Below, piece after piece: positions 1 to 8,068 of a stretch of 21,714 nucleotides of DNA. A program made the translations under genes and the position numbers. This DNA comes from CAZWBR01 sp964404205 (GTDB lineage Bacteria > Bacteroidota > Bacteroidia > Bacteroidales > Prolixibacteraceae), in the NCBI GenBank assembly GCA_964404205.1, contig CAYOJD010000050.1, positions 1-21,714 of the forward strand. Direction: 5' to 3'. Numbering within the stretch: the stretch's first letter is position 1; each line of letters opens with the position of its first letter. Under the pieces are notes generated by a model that was given only the letters and a program-made list of their open reading frames with translations, did no database searches and was not told where the DNA came from.

Positions 1-656
1 TTGTACCAGGTGGGTATTTCTAAAATCTTGTCGGCCTGAAGCACGTTGGCCGTAGAATTAAGTTGTGTGAGCATAATGCCTTTGGGGTCGGCTGTAGTGC
101 CCGAGGTGTAGGAAATATTGGCTATGTCGTCGGGTTGAACACTCTCTTTCATCAACATAAATCGGGCGCGACTGGCTTCATCGGCAAGAAAAATGTCGCC
201 TTTATTGAGCAAGTCATCGTATCCAATTTCGTTACGATTGGCTGCTTCCGGGTTATCAAGACTGATAATGTATTCAACGGAAGGGAGCTGTGCAATAATT
301 TCGGCAATCTTGGGGGCCTGCGAAGCCGAAACAATGACATATTTCGCTCCGGAATGCTCAATCCTGAATTTCAATTCGTTGGCTTCGAGTTTTACCGAAA
401 GGGGTACATTAATCCCGCCACAACAGAAAATGGACAGTTCACTGATAAGCCAGCCATTTCGGCCTTCCGAAAGCAAGGCTGCGCGGTCGCCTTTTTGCAT
501 TCCAAGCGCCATCAACCCGGCTCCGAGGCGATAAACCATTTCACGGGTTTCGCTGTAGGAAATCGATTGGTAAGGGCCGCTCGTTTTTTCCCATAAAAGC
601 GGATTGCCGGTATGTTTTTCAACGCTGGTTTCAAATAGCTCAATCAGTGTTCTCAT
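1..656 (-). CDS. AMP-forming acyl-CoA synthetase (long-chain fatty acid-CoA ligase type), N-terminal part
   Basis: The frame opens at an ATG (656-654) and stays open to the left edge, giving the first 218 residues of a protein that continues outside the window. Residues 183-197 read YTSGTTADPKGIMLT, the P-loop-like AMP-binding signature of the adenylate-forming (ANL) superfamily. The N-terminal layout (an ELFETSVEKH-like start, then a SYSETREMVYRLGAGLMALG stretch) fits long-chain fatty acyl-CoA ligases. Such enzymes activate a carboxylate with ATP to an acyl-AMP and transfer it to CoA at the cytoplasmic membrane face. The window covers roughly a third of a usual 550-650 residue enzyme. The C-terminal domain and most substrate-pocket residues are not visible, so substrate specificity cannot be called. 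A candidate promoter lies about 20 bases upstream. The AIM24-family gene is transcribed divergently. Confidence 0.9.
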   Translation of the reverse strand, partial: MRTLIELFETSVEKHTGNPLLWEKTSGPYQSISYSETREMVYRLGAGLMALGMQKGDRAALLSEGRNGWLISELSIFCCGGINVPLSVKLEANELKFRIEHSGAKYVIVSASQAPKIAEIIAQLPSVEYIISLDNPEAANRNEIGYDDLLNKGDIFLADEASRARFMLMKESVQPDDIANISYTSGTTADPKGIMLTQLNSTANVLQADKILEIPTWY

Positions 657-676
657 CGGGTTGTATTTTGTTTACC

Positions 677-709
677 CAAAAATATATTTTTTCAACCGTA
701 TTTGAAAAA
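677..709 (-). promoter_or_regulatory. Candidate Bacteroidota-type promoter for the acyl-CoA synthetase gene
   Basis: On the minus strand, TATTTTTG at 684-677 matches the Bacteroidota -7 consensus TAnnTTTG. TTTTTC at 709-704 lies 19 bases upstream, an imperfect -33 element (TTC instead of TTG). The implied start of transcription leaves a leader of roughly 15 bases before the ATG at 656. This is a pattern match only. Confidence 0.45.
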
Positions 710-793
710 CAGCGGAGTCGTGAGGCAATGTTATCGGAAACCGTTTAGCTGTGAGCTTTTTTGATTGAAGTGTGTAATAAAATCGGCTTTTCA

Positions 794-820
794 TTGTCCA
801 ATAATAAAGGATTACCTTTG
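794..820 (+). promoter_or_regulatory. Candidate promoter for the AIM24-family gene
   Basis: TACCTTTG at 813-820 is a perfect TAnnTTTG -7 element, placed so that transcription would start about 20 bases before the ATG at 847. The only upstream TTG, at 794-796, is 16 bases away, closer than the usual 19-21. The -7 box is convincing and the -33 box is doubtful. Confidence 0.45.
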
Positions 821-846
821 TAGGTAAAATCAAAAAATTAAGGAAT

Positions 847-1611
847 ATGCAATCTCACGAAATTGATTACAAGATTATTGGCCACGATGTTCAGTTGGTC
901 GAAGTGGAACTCGACCCCTTCGAAACGGTTATTGCCGAGGCAGGTGCCATGCTTTATATGGAAGATGGAATCACTTATGCCGCCCGGATGGGCGATGGTT
1001 CCAATCCATCCGGTGGTTTTTTCGAGAAACTGTTGTCGGCTGGTTCACGGGTCATTACCGGCGAATCGCTCTTTATGACCCACTTCACCAATCAGGGACA
1101 CGGGAAACGGCTGGTCGCATTCTCGGCTCCATATCCCGGGACCATTATCCCGCTCGATTTGAAACAGATGGGCGGTTCAATTATTGTTCAAAAAGACGCT
1201 TTCTTGTGTGCGGCAATGGGCACAAAAGTAACCATGCAGTTCAACCGTAAACTCGGGACGGGTCTGTTTGGCGGCGAAGGTTTTATTTTGCAGGAACTGC
1301 AAGGCGATGGAAAAGCCTTTATCCATGCAGGCGGAACAGTCATTGAACGGACACTGAACCGTGAAACGCTTCGTGTGGATACTGGCTGTGTGGTCGGTTT
1401 CGAGCCTTCTATCGATTTTGATATCGAACAGGCTGGCAATCTGCGTTCAATGGTTTTTGGCGGCGAAGGAATGTTTCTGGCCACACTTCGCGGAAGCGGA
1501 AAGGTGTGGCTACAGTCGATGCCAATCCGTAAGTTGATAGCACAGTTGGGCACTTTTGGCGGGAACTCGCGCAAAGAGTCGGGCGGCCTGCTGAACAACC
1601 TCTTCGAATAG
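847..1611 (+). CDS. AIM24 / TIGR00266 family protein
   Basis: This is a 254-residue protein with no signal peptide or membrane helix. It opens with EIDYKIIGHDVQLVEVELDP and EAGAMLYMEDGI, and later has repeated glycine-rich beta-strand segments (FGGEGFILQELQGDGKAFIHAGG near 138-160, VFGGEGMFLATLRGSG near 203-218). These are typical of the AIM24/TIGR00266 beta-prism-like family, and the length is normal for it. The bacterial members are widespread and of unknown biochemical function; the eukaryotic AIM24 acts at the mitochondrial inner membrane, which does not transfer directly. It is probably monocistronic: it has its own candidate promoter, an AGGAA just before the ATG, and a strong terminator after the stop. 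The family call is firm. The function is unknown. Confidence 0.9.
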   Translation: MQSHEIDYKIIGHDVQLVEVELDPFETVIAEAGAMLYMEDGITYAARMGDGSNPSGGFFEKLLSAGSRVITGESLFMTHFTNQGHGKRLVAFSAPYPGTIIPLDLKQMGGSIIVQKDAFLCAAMGTKVTMQFNRKLGTGLFGGEGFILQELQGDGKAFIHAGGTVIERTLNRETLRVDTGCVVGFEPSIDFDIEQAGNLRSMVFGGEGMFLATLRGSGKVWLQSMPIRKLIAQLGTFGGNSRKESGGLLNNLFE

Positions 1612-1635
1612 GTTATTTCTTTGATATTGTCATAA

Positions 1636-1683
1636 AAGGCAGAACGTGGGGAACAAATGAGTGCTGCGTTCTGCCTTCTTTTT
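1636..1683 (+). terminator. Rho-independent terminator after the AIM24-family gene
   Basis: A perfect 11-bp stem, AAGGCAGAACG (1636-1646) with CGTTCTGCCTT (1667-1677), encloses a 20-base loop and is followed by CTTTTTG. It starts 24 bases after the stop codon. The T run on the plus side fits termination of the upstream gene. Confidence 0.8.
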
Positions 1684-1844
1684 GTCGGATTTTAACCCAA
1701 CACTCTCGAAACGGATGGCGTGAAATAAATTGTAAAGGGGTTTCTTATGCTATGTAACTTTAATGTTAATTCTTTGATAAATAGTTTTTCGGGCGAAATA
1801 AGTCGGTGCGGTTTAGGTAAATTTGCAACGAATTTAAGTTGTTT

Positions 1845-2981
1845 ATGAACGCACAAGCCGAGAAAAAAAGAGAAGCACACAAACGAATAGCCAAATATTC
1901 CATTTTTAGCCTCGCCGCCATCTTTTCGCTGATAGGTTTTTTGCTTACCACTGCATTTGTAGCCGTTAAGCTGGGAATCACAAATGACCCCGGGGCTGTC
2001 GATTTTAACGACCGCTATTTCCGCGAACTCGAAGGGAAATATGGCAAAGCGACCCAACTCGACAGCCTGGCTCTTGAAGCCGGGAAATCGAAGTTCTTTT
2101 ACGATGTAATGGTGTTGGGAAAATACTATCCCGACCATTCGCTCAATATCCTGAATGCTTACGTGCAAAGCGGTAACCTTACTGAAGCACAACGAATGTT
2201 GGGTGCCGCCAATATTCGTTTGCAGGACAATCAGGCTTATCTGAATGAACTGTCGAACTACGAATCTCACCGGCACGGCAGCAATGAACTGGGGCGCTCG
2301 GGAAGCATTTTCGAGTGGATGAACATATCGGAGTGGCACGATTTTAAAATTGCAGTAGCCAAAGACAAAGCATTAATCGACTCTGCAGCAATGCTCACCG
2401 GCGTAGAGCCACGACTGATTGTAGCCGCGCTGGTTGGCGAGCAAATCCGCCTCTTTAATTCCGACCGCGAAGCCTATAAAAGATGGATTGGCCCATTGAA
2501 AATCCTCTCAGTCGAAAGTCAGTTTTCGCTTGGCGTAACGGGTATTAAACCACTTACGGCCGAAACCATCGAACGCAACCTGAAGGACAGTAGCTCAGTT
2601 TTCTATCTCGGCCCGCAATATACCCATTTGCTCGACTTCAAAACAACGGCTGTTGAAGAGGAACGCTTTCAGCGGCTCACCTCGTTCAAAAACCATTTCT
2701 ACTCCTATTTGTATGCTGCGCTGAATATTAAACAGTTAAACAGACAGTGGGAAGTAGCCGGCTATCCGATTGACAACCGTCCAGAGATTTTGGCTACATT
2801 GTACAATGTCGGATTCGAGGTCTCCAAGCCAAAACCCAATCCGGTTGTAGGCGGTTCGCGCATCATCATCCGCGACAAAACATACACTTTTGGGGCGATA
2901 GCCTACGAATTTTACTACTCCGGCGAACTGTTTGACCTCTTCCCCTTCAGGGAAAAGAAATTCGATGAGCCTAATGTTTAA
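1845..2981 (+). CDS. Membrane-anchored protein with a divergent lysozyme / lytic-transglycosylase-like domain
   Basis: The start is taken at the ATG (1845); an in-frame TTG lies two codons upstream. The 378-residue protein has a basic N-terminus, one membrane helix near 20-42 and a large extracytoplasmic part. Residues 192-320 look like a stretched version of the SLT (family 23) transglycosylase fold: LIVAALVGEQIR with E199 at the position of the catalytic glutamate, then SQFSLGVTGIKPLTAETI where SLT enzymes have S-G-A-x-G-L-x-Q-x-x-P-x-T, and finally EILATLYNVGF resembling the ALAAYNAG block. Alignment by eye is the only support, so the role, peptidoglycan cleavage in the periplasm, is an inference. 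A perfect -7 box (TAAATTTG, 1818-1825) precedes it but no clear -33 box is seen. The next gene overlaps its 3' end, which implies co-translation with the phosphodiester glycosidase. Confidence 0.65.
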   Translation: MNAQAEKKREAHKRIAKYSIFSLAAIFSLIGFLLTTAFVAVKLGITNDPGAVDFNDRYFRELEGKYGKATQLDSLALEAGKSKFFYDVMVLGKYYPDHSLNILNAYVQSGNLTEAQRMLGAANIRLQDNQAYLNELSNYESHRHGSNELGRSGSIFEWMNISEWHDFKIAVAKDKALIDSAAMLTGVEPRLIVAALVGEQIRLFNSDREAYKRWIGPLKILSVESQFSLGVTGIKPLTAETIERNLKDSSSVFYLGPQYTHLLDFKTTAVEEERFQRLTSFKNHFYSYLYAALNIKQLNRQWEVAGYPIDNRPEILATLYNVGFEVSKPKPNPVVGGSRIIIRDKTYTFGAIAYEFYYSGELFDLFPFREKKFDEPNV

Positions 2982-3843
2982 AAATATAGTTTCATACCAG
3001 CCAACAGGGGTAGCCATTGGGTTATCCCTGTTGCTTTTATCTCTTCCGCTGTTTGTTTCTGCGCAGAGGGTTACCGACAACTCTTTCCGTTGGAAAACAT
3101 TGGCTGAAGGGATGGAATATGGCGAGTGGGAGGCACCTGAAAAATCGATATTGAACGATTCGAAGATCTCCATCCTCCGTCTCGACCCACAGCTCTACAA
3201 ATTTGAGTTGCTCTGTGCCAGTGAGCACCAGCGCAAAAATCGCACGGCCAGTGAGTGGGCAGGCGAGTTTGGCATGATGGCTGTTTTTAATGCCGGGATG
3301 TATAGTCTGCAAAACGGGCGCACCAGCAAAGGCTACATGAAAAACCATGCCCATTACAACAATTCCCACCTAAACCCGGCCTACAATGTGATGATAGCCA
3401 TGCAACCCCAAAAAGCGGAGGATGCTGCGATGGCTCTTTTCGACCTGACACTTACCCGTTGGGACTCCATTCGTCCGCACTACGCCTCCTACAGTCAGTT
3501 GTTGCGGATGATAGACCGCGACGGTAATTCCATGAGCTGGGATAAACGTCCGTGGCAGGCTTGCAGCATGGCAGTTTGTGCCACCGACACCGCCGGGCTT
3601 ATCTATTTTATTTTTGCCCGTTCGCCCTATACCCATCAGCAAATGATTCGTTTCATGCTGGCCATGCCGTTCGCCCTCCGCACTACCGCATACCTCGAAG
3701 GAGGCCCCGAAGCCAGTTTTTATATCAATACAGGCGATACCACCATTGCCAAATATGGCAGCTATGTGTCACGAACCTACGAAAACGACGACAATGACCA
3801 TTTCTGGAAAATTCCCAACGTGATTGGGATTAAAAAGCGGTAA
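2965..3843 (+). CDS. Secreted phosphodiester glycosidase (NAGPA-type domain) family protein
   Basis: The start at 2965 is preceded by the purine-rich AGGGAAAAGAAA and overlaps the upstream gene by 17 bases; ATG 2974 is an alternative with an 8-base overlap. The 292-residue product has an N-terminal signal sequence (hydrophobic core about 15-32, likely cleavage after VSA). The mature part carries MMAVFNAGMY (105-113), TAYLEGGPEASFYI (241-254) and a terminal IPNVIGI. These are hallmarks of the phosphodiester glycosidase domain found in eukaryotic NAGPA (uncovering enzyme) and bacterial DUF2233/YigE-like proteins. Family members hydrolyse sugar-1-phosphodiester links. The bacterial substrate is mostly unknown, but the periplasmic location and the lysozyme-like neighbour suggest cell-envelope glycans. 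No membrane anchor and no lipobox cysteine are seen. Confidence 0.8.
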   Translation: MSLMFKNIVSYQPTGVAIGLSLLLLSLPLFVSAQRVTDNSFRWKTLAEGMEYGEWEAPEKSILNDSKISILRLDPQLYKFELLCASEHQRKNRTASEWAGEFGMMAVFNAGMYSLQNGRTSKGYMKNHAHYNNSHLNPAYNVMIAMQPQKAEDAAMALFDLTLTRWDSIRPHYASYSQLLRMIDRDGNSMSWDKRPWQACSMAVCATDTAGLIYFIFARSPYTHQQMIRFMLAMPFALRTTAYLEGGPEASFYINTGDTTIAKYGSYVSRTYENDDNDHFWKIPNVIGIKKR

Positions 3844-4028
3844 AAGAGACGGCCGAAAGTTGTCGAGTTTTTCTTCCGTTAACAATATTGCTATGCTTTC
3901 GGACAGCCAGTCGTTTAGCGGTGTAAAATGGTTAACATTTTTTAATAGATGAACATACGAATGGTGCCGGCAAAAGATTATTTTCGTAACCGATTTTCAA
4001 ACGTATCATAATTAAAATTCTATAGGAG

Positions 4029-5024
4029 ATGAACCAGACAGTTGATATCAGGGAACTGAACGAACGCATCCAGCGCGAAAGTTCATTCGTAGACCTTATC
4101 TCGATGGAGATGAACAAAGTGATTGTAGGGCAAAAGCACCTGGTCGAGAGTCTGCTTATCGGGTTGCTTTCCGATGGGCATATCTTGCTCGAAGGGGTGC
4201 CGGGATTGGCCAAAACATTAGCCATCAATACCCTGGCCCAAACCATCGATGCCAAATTTGCCCGTATCCAGTTTACCCCCGACCTGCTGCCGGCCGACTT
4301 GCTGGGAACCATGATTTACAGCCAGAAAAAAGAGGAATTTATGGTCAAGAAAGGGCCTATCTTCACCAACTTCGTATTGGCCGACGAGATTAACCGTGCC
4401 CCCGCCAAGGTGCAGTCGGCGCTGCTCGAAGCCATGCAGGAACGGCAGATTACCATCAGCGACCACACCTACAAACTCGAAGACCCCTTTTTGGTAATGG
4501 CTACCCAAAACCCCATTGAACAGGAGGGTACCTACCGCCTGCCCGAAGCTCAGGTCGACCGTTTTATGCTGAAAGTGGTGCTCAACTATCCGAAGAAAGA
4601 GGAAGAGAAACTTATCATTCAGTTGAACCTGCAAAAGCAGTTCCCCAAAGCGGCAGCGGTGGTCAAACCTGAAGACATTGTGCGTGCCCGCGAAGTGGTG
4701 AAAGAGGTCTATATGGACGAGAAAATCCAGAAATATATTGTCGATATCGTATTTGCCACCCGCGAGCCTGAAGCACACGGACTGGCCAAATTCAAAGAGA
4801 TGATTTCGTACGGCGGTTCGCCCCGAGCCTCTATCAGCCTGGCCCAGGCATCGAAAGCCTACGCTTTTATCAAACGCCGCGGCTATGTGATACCGGAAGA
4901 TGTGCGTGCCGTTTGCCACGACGTGCTGCGACACCGTATTGGGCTCAGCTACGAAGCCGAGGCCAACAACCTCACTTCCGAAGAGATCATCAGCGAAATC
5001 CTCAACACGGTTGAGGTGCCTTAG
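4029..5024 (+). CDS. MoxR-family AAA+ ATPase of the Bat operon
   Basis: This 331-residue cytoplasmic ATPase has the usual MoxR length. Walker A is GVPGLAKT (56-63), Walker B is FVLADE (115-120) followed by INRAPAKVQSALLEAMQE, and sensor 1 is ATQNP (158-162). The opening ELNERI...KVIVGQ block is typical of the MoxR subfamily. MoxR ATPases act as chaperone-like motors that insert metal or remodel partner proteins carrying VWA domains. Such partners (DUF58, BatA, BatB) follow directly. AGGAG abuts the ATG with no spacing, but no better in-frame start fits the conserved N-terminus. It heads the Bat operon. No convincing promoter was found in the 185 bases upstream; the best is a one-mismatch -7 box, TATTTTCG at 3979-3986, without a partner. 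A hairpin-rich gap of 136 bases separates it from the next gene. Confidence 0.93.
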   Translation: MNQTVDIRELNERIQRESSFVDLISMEMNKVIVGQKHLVESLLIGLLSDGHILLEGVPGLAKTLAINTLAQTIDAKFARIQFTPDLLPADLLGTMIYSQKKEEFMVKKGPIFTNFVLADEINRAPAKVQSALLEAMQERQITISDHTYKLEDPFLVMATQNPIEQEGTYRLPEAQVDRFMLKVVLNYPKKEEEKLIIQLNLQKQFPKAAAVVKPEDIVRAREVVKEVYMDEKIQKYIVDIVFATREPEAHGLAKFKEMISYGGSPRASISLAQASKAYAFIKRRGYVIPEDVRAVCHDVLRHRIGLSYEAEANNLTSEEIISEILNTVEVP

Positions 5025-5039
5025 GGTATGTTGTATGTT

Positions 5040-5071
5040 GAATAGGGAATGAAAATGTCGATTCCCTATTC
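5040..5071. repeat. Perfect 11-bp inverted repeat in the MoxR-DUF58 gap
   Basis: GAATAGGGAAT (5040-5050) and ATTCCCTATTC (5061-5071) are exact reverse complements around a 10-base spacer. The stem is mid-GC and there is no T run right after it, so it is not an obvious terminator. It lies 15 bases after the MoxR stop codon. Confidence 0.8.
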
Positions 5072-5083
5072 CCGATTTTCGGA

Positions 5084-5119
5084 TTCCGATAGCAAGCCGC
5101 CAGCTGGCAGATATCGGAA
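5084..5119. repeat. Nested palindrome in the MoxR-DUF58 gap
   Basis: TTCCGATA (5084-5091) pairs perfectly with TATCGGAA (5112-5119). Inside the loop lies a separate 10-base palindrome, GCCAGCTGGC (5099-5108). No T tract follows. Together with the hairpin just upstream it fills most of the gap inside an otherwise tightly packed operon. Confidence 0.75.
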
Positions 5120-5160
5120 CTTATCATCCAACCCTCTAATATTCCAATCTTAAACGAAGT

Positions 5161-6042
5161 ATGGAAGCATCGGAACTGTTAAAGAAGGTCAGAAAAATTG
5201 AGATAAAGACACGGGGCTTGTCGCGCAACATCTTTGCGGGCGAATACCACAGTGCTTTTAAAGGGCGCGGTATGGCCTTTAGCGAAGTGCGCGAATACCA
5301 GTATGGCGACGATATCCGAAACATCGACTGGAATGTTACTGCGCGTTACAACCACCCCTATATTAAGATATTTGAAGAGGAACGCGAACTGACGGTGATG
5401 CTGGTTATCGATGTAAGCGGTTCGCACGATTTTGGTACATCCGATATGCTCAAGCAGAATGTGATTACCGAAATAGCGGCCATTCTTGCCTTCTCGGCTA
5501 TCTCGAACAACGATAAAATCGGGGTTATTTTCTTCTCCGACAAGATTGAAAAGTTTATCCCCCCGCAAAAAGGGCGTACCCATGCGTTACGCATCATTCG
5601 AGAACTAATTGAATTCAAGCCCGAATCGCGGTCAACCGATATTGCCCAGGCATTGCGTTACCTTACCAATGCCATGAAACGCCATGTAACGGCATTTGTC
5701 ATCTCCGACTTTATCGACAACAGCCCCTCTATTGAGCAGGCTCTCTCCATTGCCGGCAACAAACACGATGTGGTTGGGCTGCATATTTACGACGAACGCG
5801 AAACAGCGCTCCCGGCTGTTGGGATGATAAAACTGAAGGATGCCGAAACAGGCGAATACCTATGGGTCGACTCGTCGAGCAGCAAAGTGCGTCGGATGTA
5901 CACCGATTACTGGCTGAAGCGAAAGGCAAATCTCGATATTTTACTGAAAAAGAGTGGCGTCGATTACGTAAGCATCAATACCAGCGAAGACTATGTGAAA
6001 TCGTTGGTAGCACTTTTCAAGAAAAGAGAACATAAATTATGA
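5161..6042 (+). CDS. DUF58 family protein with VWA-like fold, Bat operon
   Basis: This 293-residue protein has no signal peptide or membrane helix. The DUF58 signature FSEVREYQYGDDIRNIDWN (40-58) is complete. It is followed by ARYNHPYIKIFEEERELTVMLV and the metal-site-like DVSGS (84-88), the DxSxS start of a von Willebrand factor A fold. DUF58 proteins almost always sit beside MoxR ATPases and are thought to be their substrates or adaptors, linking the motor to the membrane-bound BatA/BatB proteins. The gene ends in an ATGA overlap with the next reading frame, so translation is probably coupled. The ATG is preceded by TTAAACGAAGT, a weak ribosome site as is common in this phylum. The family assignment is clear; the exact activity is unknown. 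Confidence 0.92.
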   Translation: MEASELLKKVRKIEIKTRGLSRNIFAGEYHSAFKGRGMAFSEVREYQYGDDIRNIDWNVTARYNHPYIKIFEEERELTVMLVIDVSGSHDFGTSDMLKQNVITEIAAILAFSAISNNDKIGVIFFSDKIEKFIPPQKGRTHALRIIRELIEFKPESRSTDIAQALRYLTNAMKRHVTAFVISDFIDNSPSIEQALSIAGNKHDVVGLHIYDERETALPAVGMIKLKDAETGEYLWVDSSSSKVRRMYTDYWLKRKANLDILLKKSGVDYVSINTSEDYVKSLVALFKKREHKL

Positions 6043-7055
6043 AGTCATTCCGATTGAAATATAGTGCTGTTCTGTTTTTGATACTTTGGTCGGTTGGCAC
6101 GGCAAAGGCACAGCAGCTCCGTGTCAACGCCTCGCTCGAGCGCGACTCCATTTGGCTCGGCGACCAGATAAAGCTGCTGCTGATGGCCGAAGTGCCTGAC
6201 GGCAGTACCATTCATTTTCCAGCTGTAAAAGATTCGCTCGGAAATGGTGTCGAAGTGGTTTCACGTAGTCCAATCGACTCGTCGAAACTCGATGGAGGCC
6301 GTTTGCAGCTGAGGCAAACTTTCGTGATTACCTGTTTCGACAGTGGCCCCCGGCGAATTGAACCGTTCGGTTTTGCCCGCACAGGCAGTGGAGCTGCCGA
6401 CACGCTGCATAGCAACAGTCTCACGCTTTTTGTCCGCTACCCGGGTGTCGACCTGAAAAAAGGGCCAACCGATATCAAGAAGCCATTCAGTGCACCGGTT
6501 ACTTTCAAAGAGATAGCACCGTGGCTGTTGGGCATTATCCTTATCGGGAGCATTATCTTCCTGATTATTTATGCCGTAAGCCGTTACCGGAAGAATAAGC
6601 CACTCTTTCAGGCTCCGCCGAAACCCAAAACCCCGCCTCACGTGGTGGCCCTTTCCGAACTCGAAAAGCTAAAAGCCGAAGAGCTGTGGCAACACGAAAA
6701 GGTAAAAGAATATTATACCCGTTTGACCGATATTCTCAGGGTTTACATCGAAGAACGGTTCGACGTTCCGGCCATGGAGCAGACCTCGATGGAGATTCTC
6801 GATAGTTTCAAATCGCAGAGACTGCTCTCCGACAGCCAATCGTTCGATAAATTGAAACGCACCCTCGAACTGGCCGATTTGGTGAAGTTTGCCAAATATT
6901 TCCCGTTACCCGACGACAATCACCTGTCGTTTACGCAAGCTTGCCAGTTTGTCGAAAATACCAAGGTCGAAGTCGTTGATGCGCCTGCAAAAGCCGACGA
7001 AGCGAAATCGGCTGATGAAATAAAAACGGAAGAAAAAAGGGAGGAACCGAAGTGA
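6039..7055 (+). CDS. Bat operon membrane protein with BatD-like C-terminal tail
   Basis: This 338-residue protein starts in a 4-base overlap with the DUF58 gene. It has a signal peptide (1-24, ending AKA), a periplasmic beta-rich region to about 150 and one membrane helix at 159-182. A proline-rich linker (QAPPKPKTPP) leads into a cytoplasmic helical domain ending in an acidic/lysine tail. The cytoplasmic block (EYYTRLTDILRVYIEERF...LADLVKFAKYFP, about 224-289) resembles the C-terminal tail of BatD in this same operon (FYESVTRAFWGYLSDK...LDTCEFARFAP). Its position matches the DUF4381-like or unnamed proteins found between DUF58 and BatA genes in other phyla. It may be a membrane scaffold for the MoxR/VWA complex. 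That role is inferred from context only. Confidence 0.8.
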   Translation: MKSFRLKYSAVLFLILWSVGTAKAQQLRVNASLERDSIWLGDQIKLLLMAEVPDGSTIHFPAVKDSLGNGVEVVSRSPIDSSKLDGGRLQLRQTFVITCFDSGPRRIEPFGFARTGSGAADTLHSNSLTLFVRYPGVDLKKGPTDIKKPFSAPVTFKEIAPWLLGIILIGSIIFLIIYAVSRYRKNKPLFQAPPKPKTPPHVVALSELEKLKAEELWQHEKVKEYYTRLTDILRVYIEERFDVPAMEQTSMEILDSFKSQRLLSDSQSFDKLKRTLELADLVKFAKYFPLPDDNHLSFTQACQFVENTKVEVVDAPAKADEAKSADEIKTEEKREEPK

Positions 7056-8047
7056 TGAAACAGATAGTCTTTGAACGGCCCGAACTTTTCTACCTGCTGC
7101 TGGGGTTGATTCCTTTCGTAGTCTGGTATATCTTCCGGCAGAAAAAGGCACGGGCCAGTATCCGCATATCGGCCATCGAGCCATTGAGAAATGCCCCGCG
7201 AACCTGGAAACATTATCTGCGCCATTTGGCTTTCGTATTGCAAATGGTGGTGCTGGCGCTTATTATTGCCGCATTGGCCCGTCCGCAGTCGTCCGATAGT
7301 TGGGATAACCAAACGGTCGAAGGGATTGATATTGTCATTGCACTCGATATCTCCAGTTCGATGCTGGCGCGCGACTTCCAGCCCAACCGTCTCGAAGCAG
7401 CCAAAAATGTAGCTACTGCCTTTATCTCGGGCCGTGAATACGACCGCATCGGGTTGGTTGTCTTTTCAGCCGAGAGCTTTACCCAATGCCCGCTGACCAC
7501 CGACCGTGCCGTGCTGGTCAACCTGTTCAACAATATCGAAAGCGGAATGCTCGAAGATGGTACTGCCATAGGCCTTGGGTTGGCCAACGCCGTTTCGCGG
7601 CTCAAAGAGAGCGATGCACGAAGCAAAGTGGTAATCCTGCTTACCGATGGCGAAAATAACCGCGGCGAAATTGCCCCGATTACCGCTGCCGAGATTGCCA
7701 AAACTTATGGCATCAGGGTTTATACTATCGGTGTGGGAACCATGGGAACTGCCCCATATCCGGTGCAAACCCCTTTCGGGACCCAAATTCGCGATGTGGA
7801 GGTGAAGATTGATGAGAAGACCCTCACCGCCATAGCCAATATCACCGACGGGCAATATTTCAGGGCAACCAACAATCAAAAGCTCGAAGAGATATACAAA
7901 CAAATCGATACACTCGAGAAATCGAAAATCGACAGCAAGTCGTTCAGTTCGAAAACCGAAGAGTATAAACGATATGCAGTGCCGGCCCTGCTATTGGCCC
8001 TGCTGGCGCTCTTCCTGCAAATAGCACTATTCCGTCAAATTCCGTAA
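7055..8047 (+). CDS. batA: BatA, membrane-anchored VWA-domain protein
   Basis: The ATG at 7055 overlaps the previous stop by one base (TGATG) and has GGGAGGAA eight bases upstream. This is better placed than the in-frame GTG one codon earlier. The 330-residue product has two N-terminal helices (about 10-27 and 56-76), a von Willebrand factor A domain (about 90-290) and a C-terminal helix near 305-325. The metal-ion-dependent adhesion site is intact: DISSS (98-102), a GTAIGLG threonine (170) and LLTDGE with D198. BatA is one of the paired VWA proteins of the Bacteroides aerotolerance operon, thought to form an inner-membrane complex with BatB and periplasmic TPR partners. Loss of Bat genes has been linked to oxidative or envelope stress in some species, but the molecular function is open. 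Confidence 0.93.
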   Translation: MKQIVFERPELFYLLLGLIPFVVWYIFRQKKARASIRISAIEPLRNAPRTWKHYLRHLAFVLQMVVLALIIAALARPQSSDSWDNQTVEGIDIVIALDISSSMLARDFQPNRLEAAKNVATAFISGREYDRIGLVVFSAESFTQCPLTTDRAVLVNLFNNIESGMLEDGTAIGLGLANAVSRLKESDARSKVVILLTDGENNRGEIAPITAAEIAKTYGIRVYTIGVGTMGTAPYPVQTPFGTQIRDVEVKIDEKTLTAIANITDGQYFRATNNQKLEEIYKQIDTLEKSKIDSKSFSSKTEEYKRYAVPALLLALLALFLQIALFRQIP

Positions 8048-8068
8048 TGGGTTGAAAATATAAAGCAT

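Noticed and set aside
1692..2339. 215-codon minus-strand open frame opposite the lysozyme-like gene.
   Set aside because: It covers the promoter region and 5' part of a better-supported plus-strand gene, and shows no coding features.
3979..3986. TATTTTCG as a -7 box for the MoxR gene.
   Set aside because: It has one mismatch, no -33 partner at 19-21 bases, and an AT-rich context where chance matches are common.
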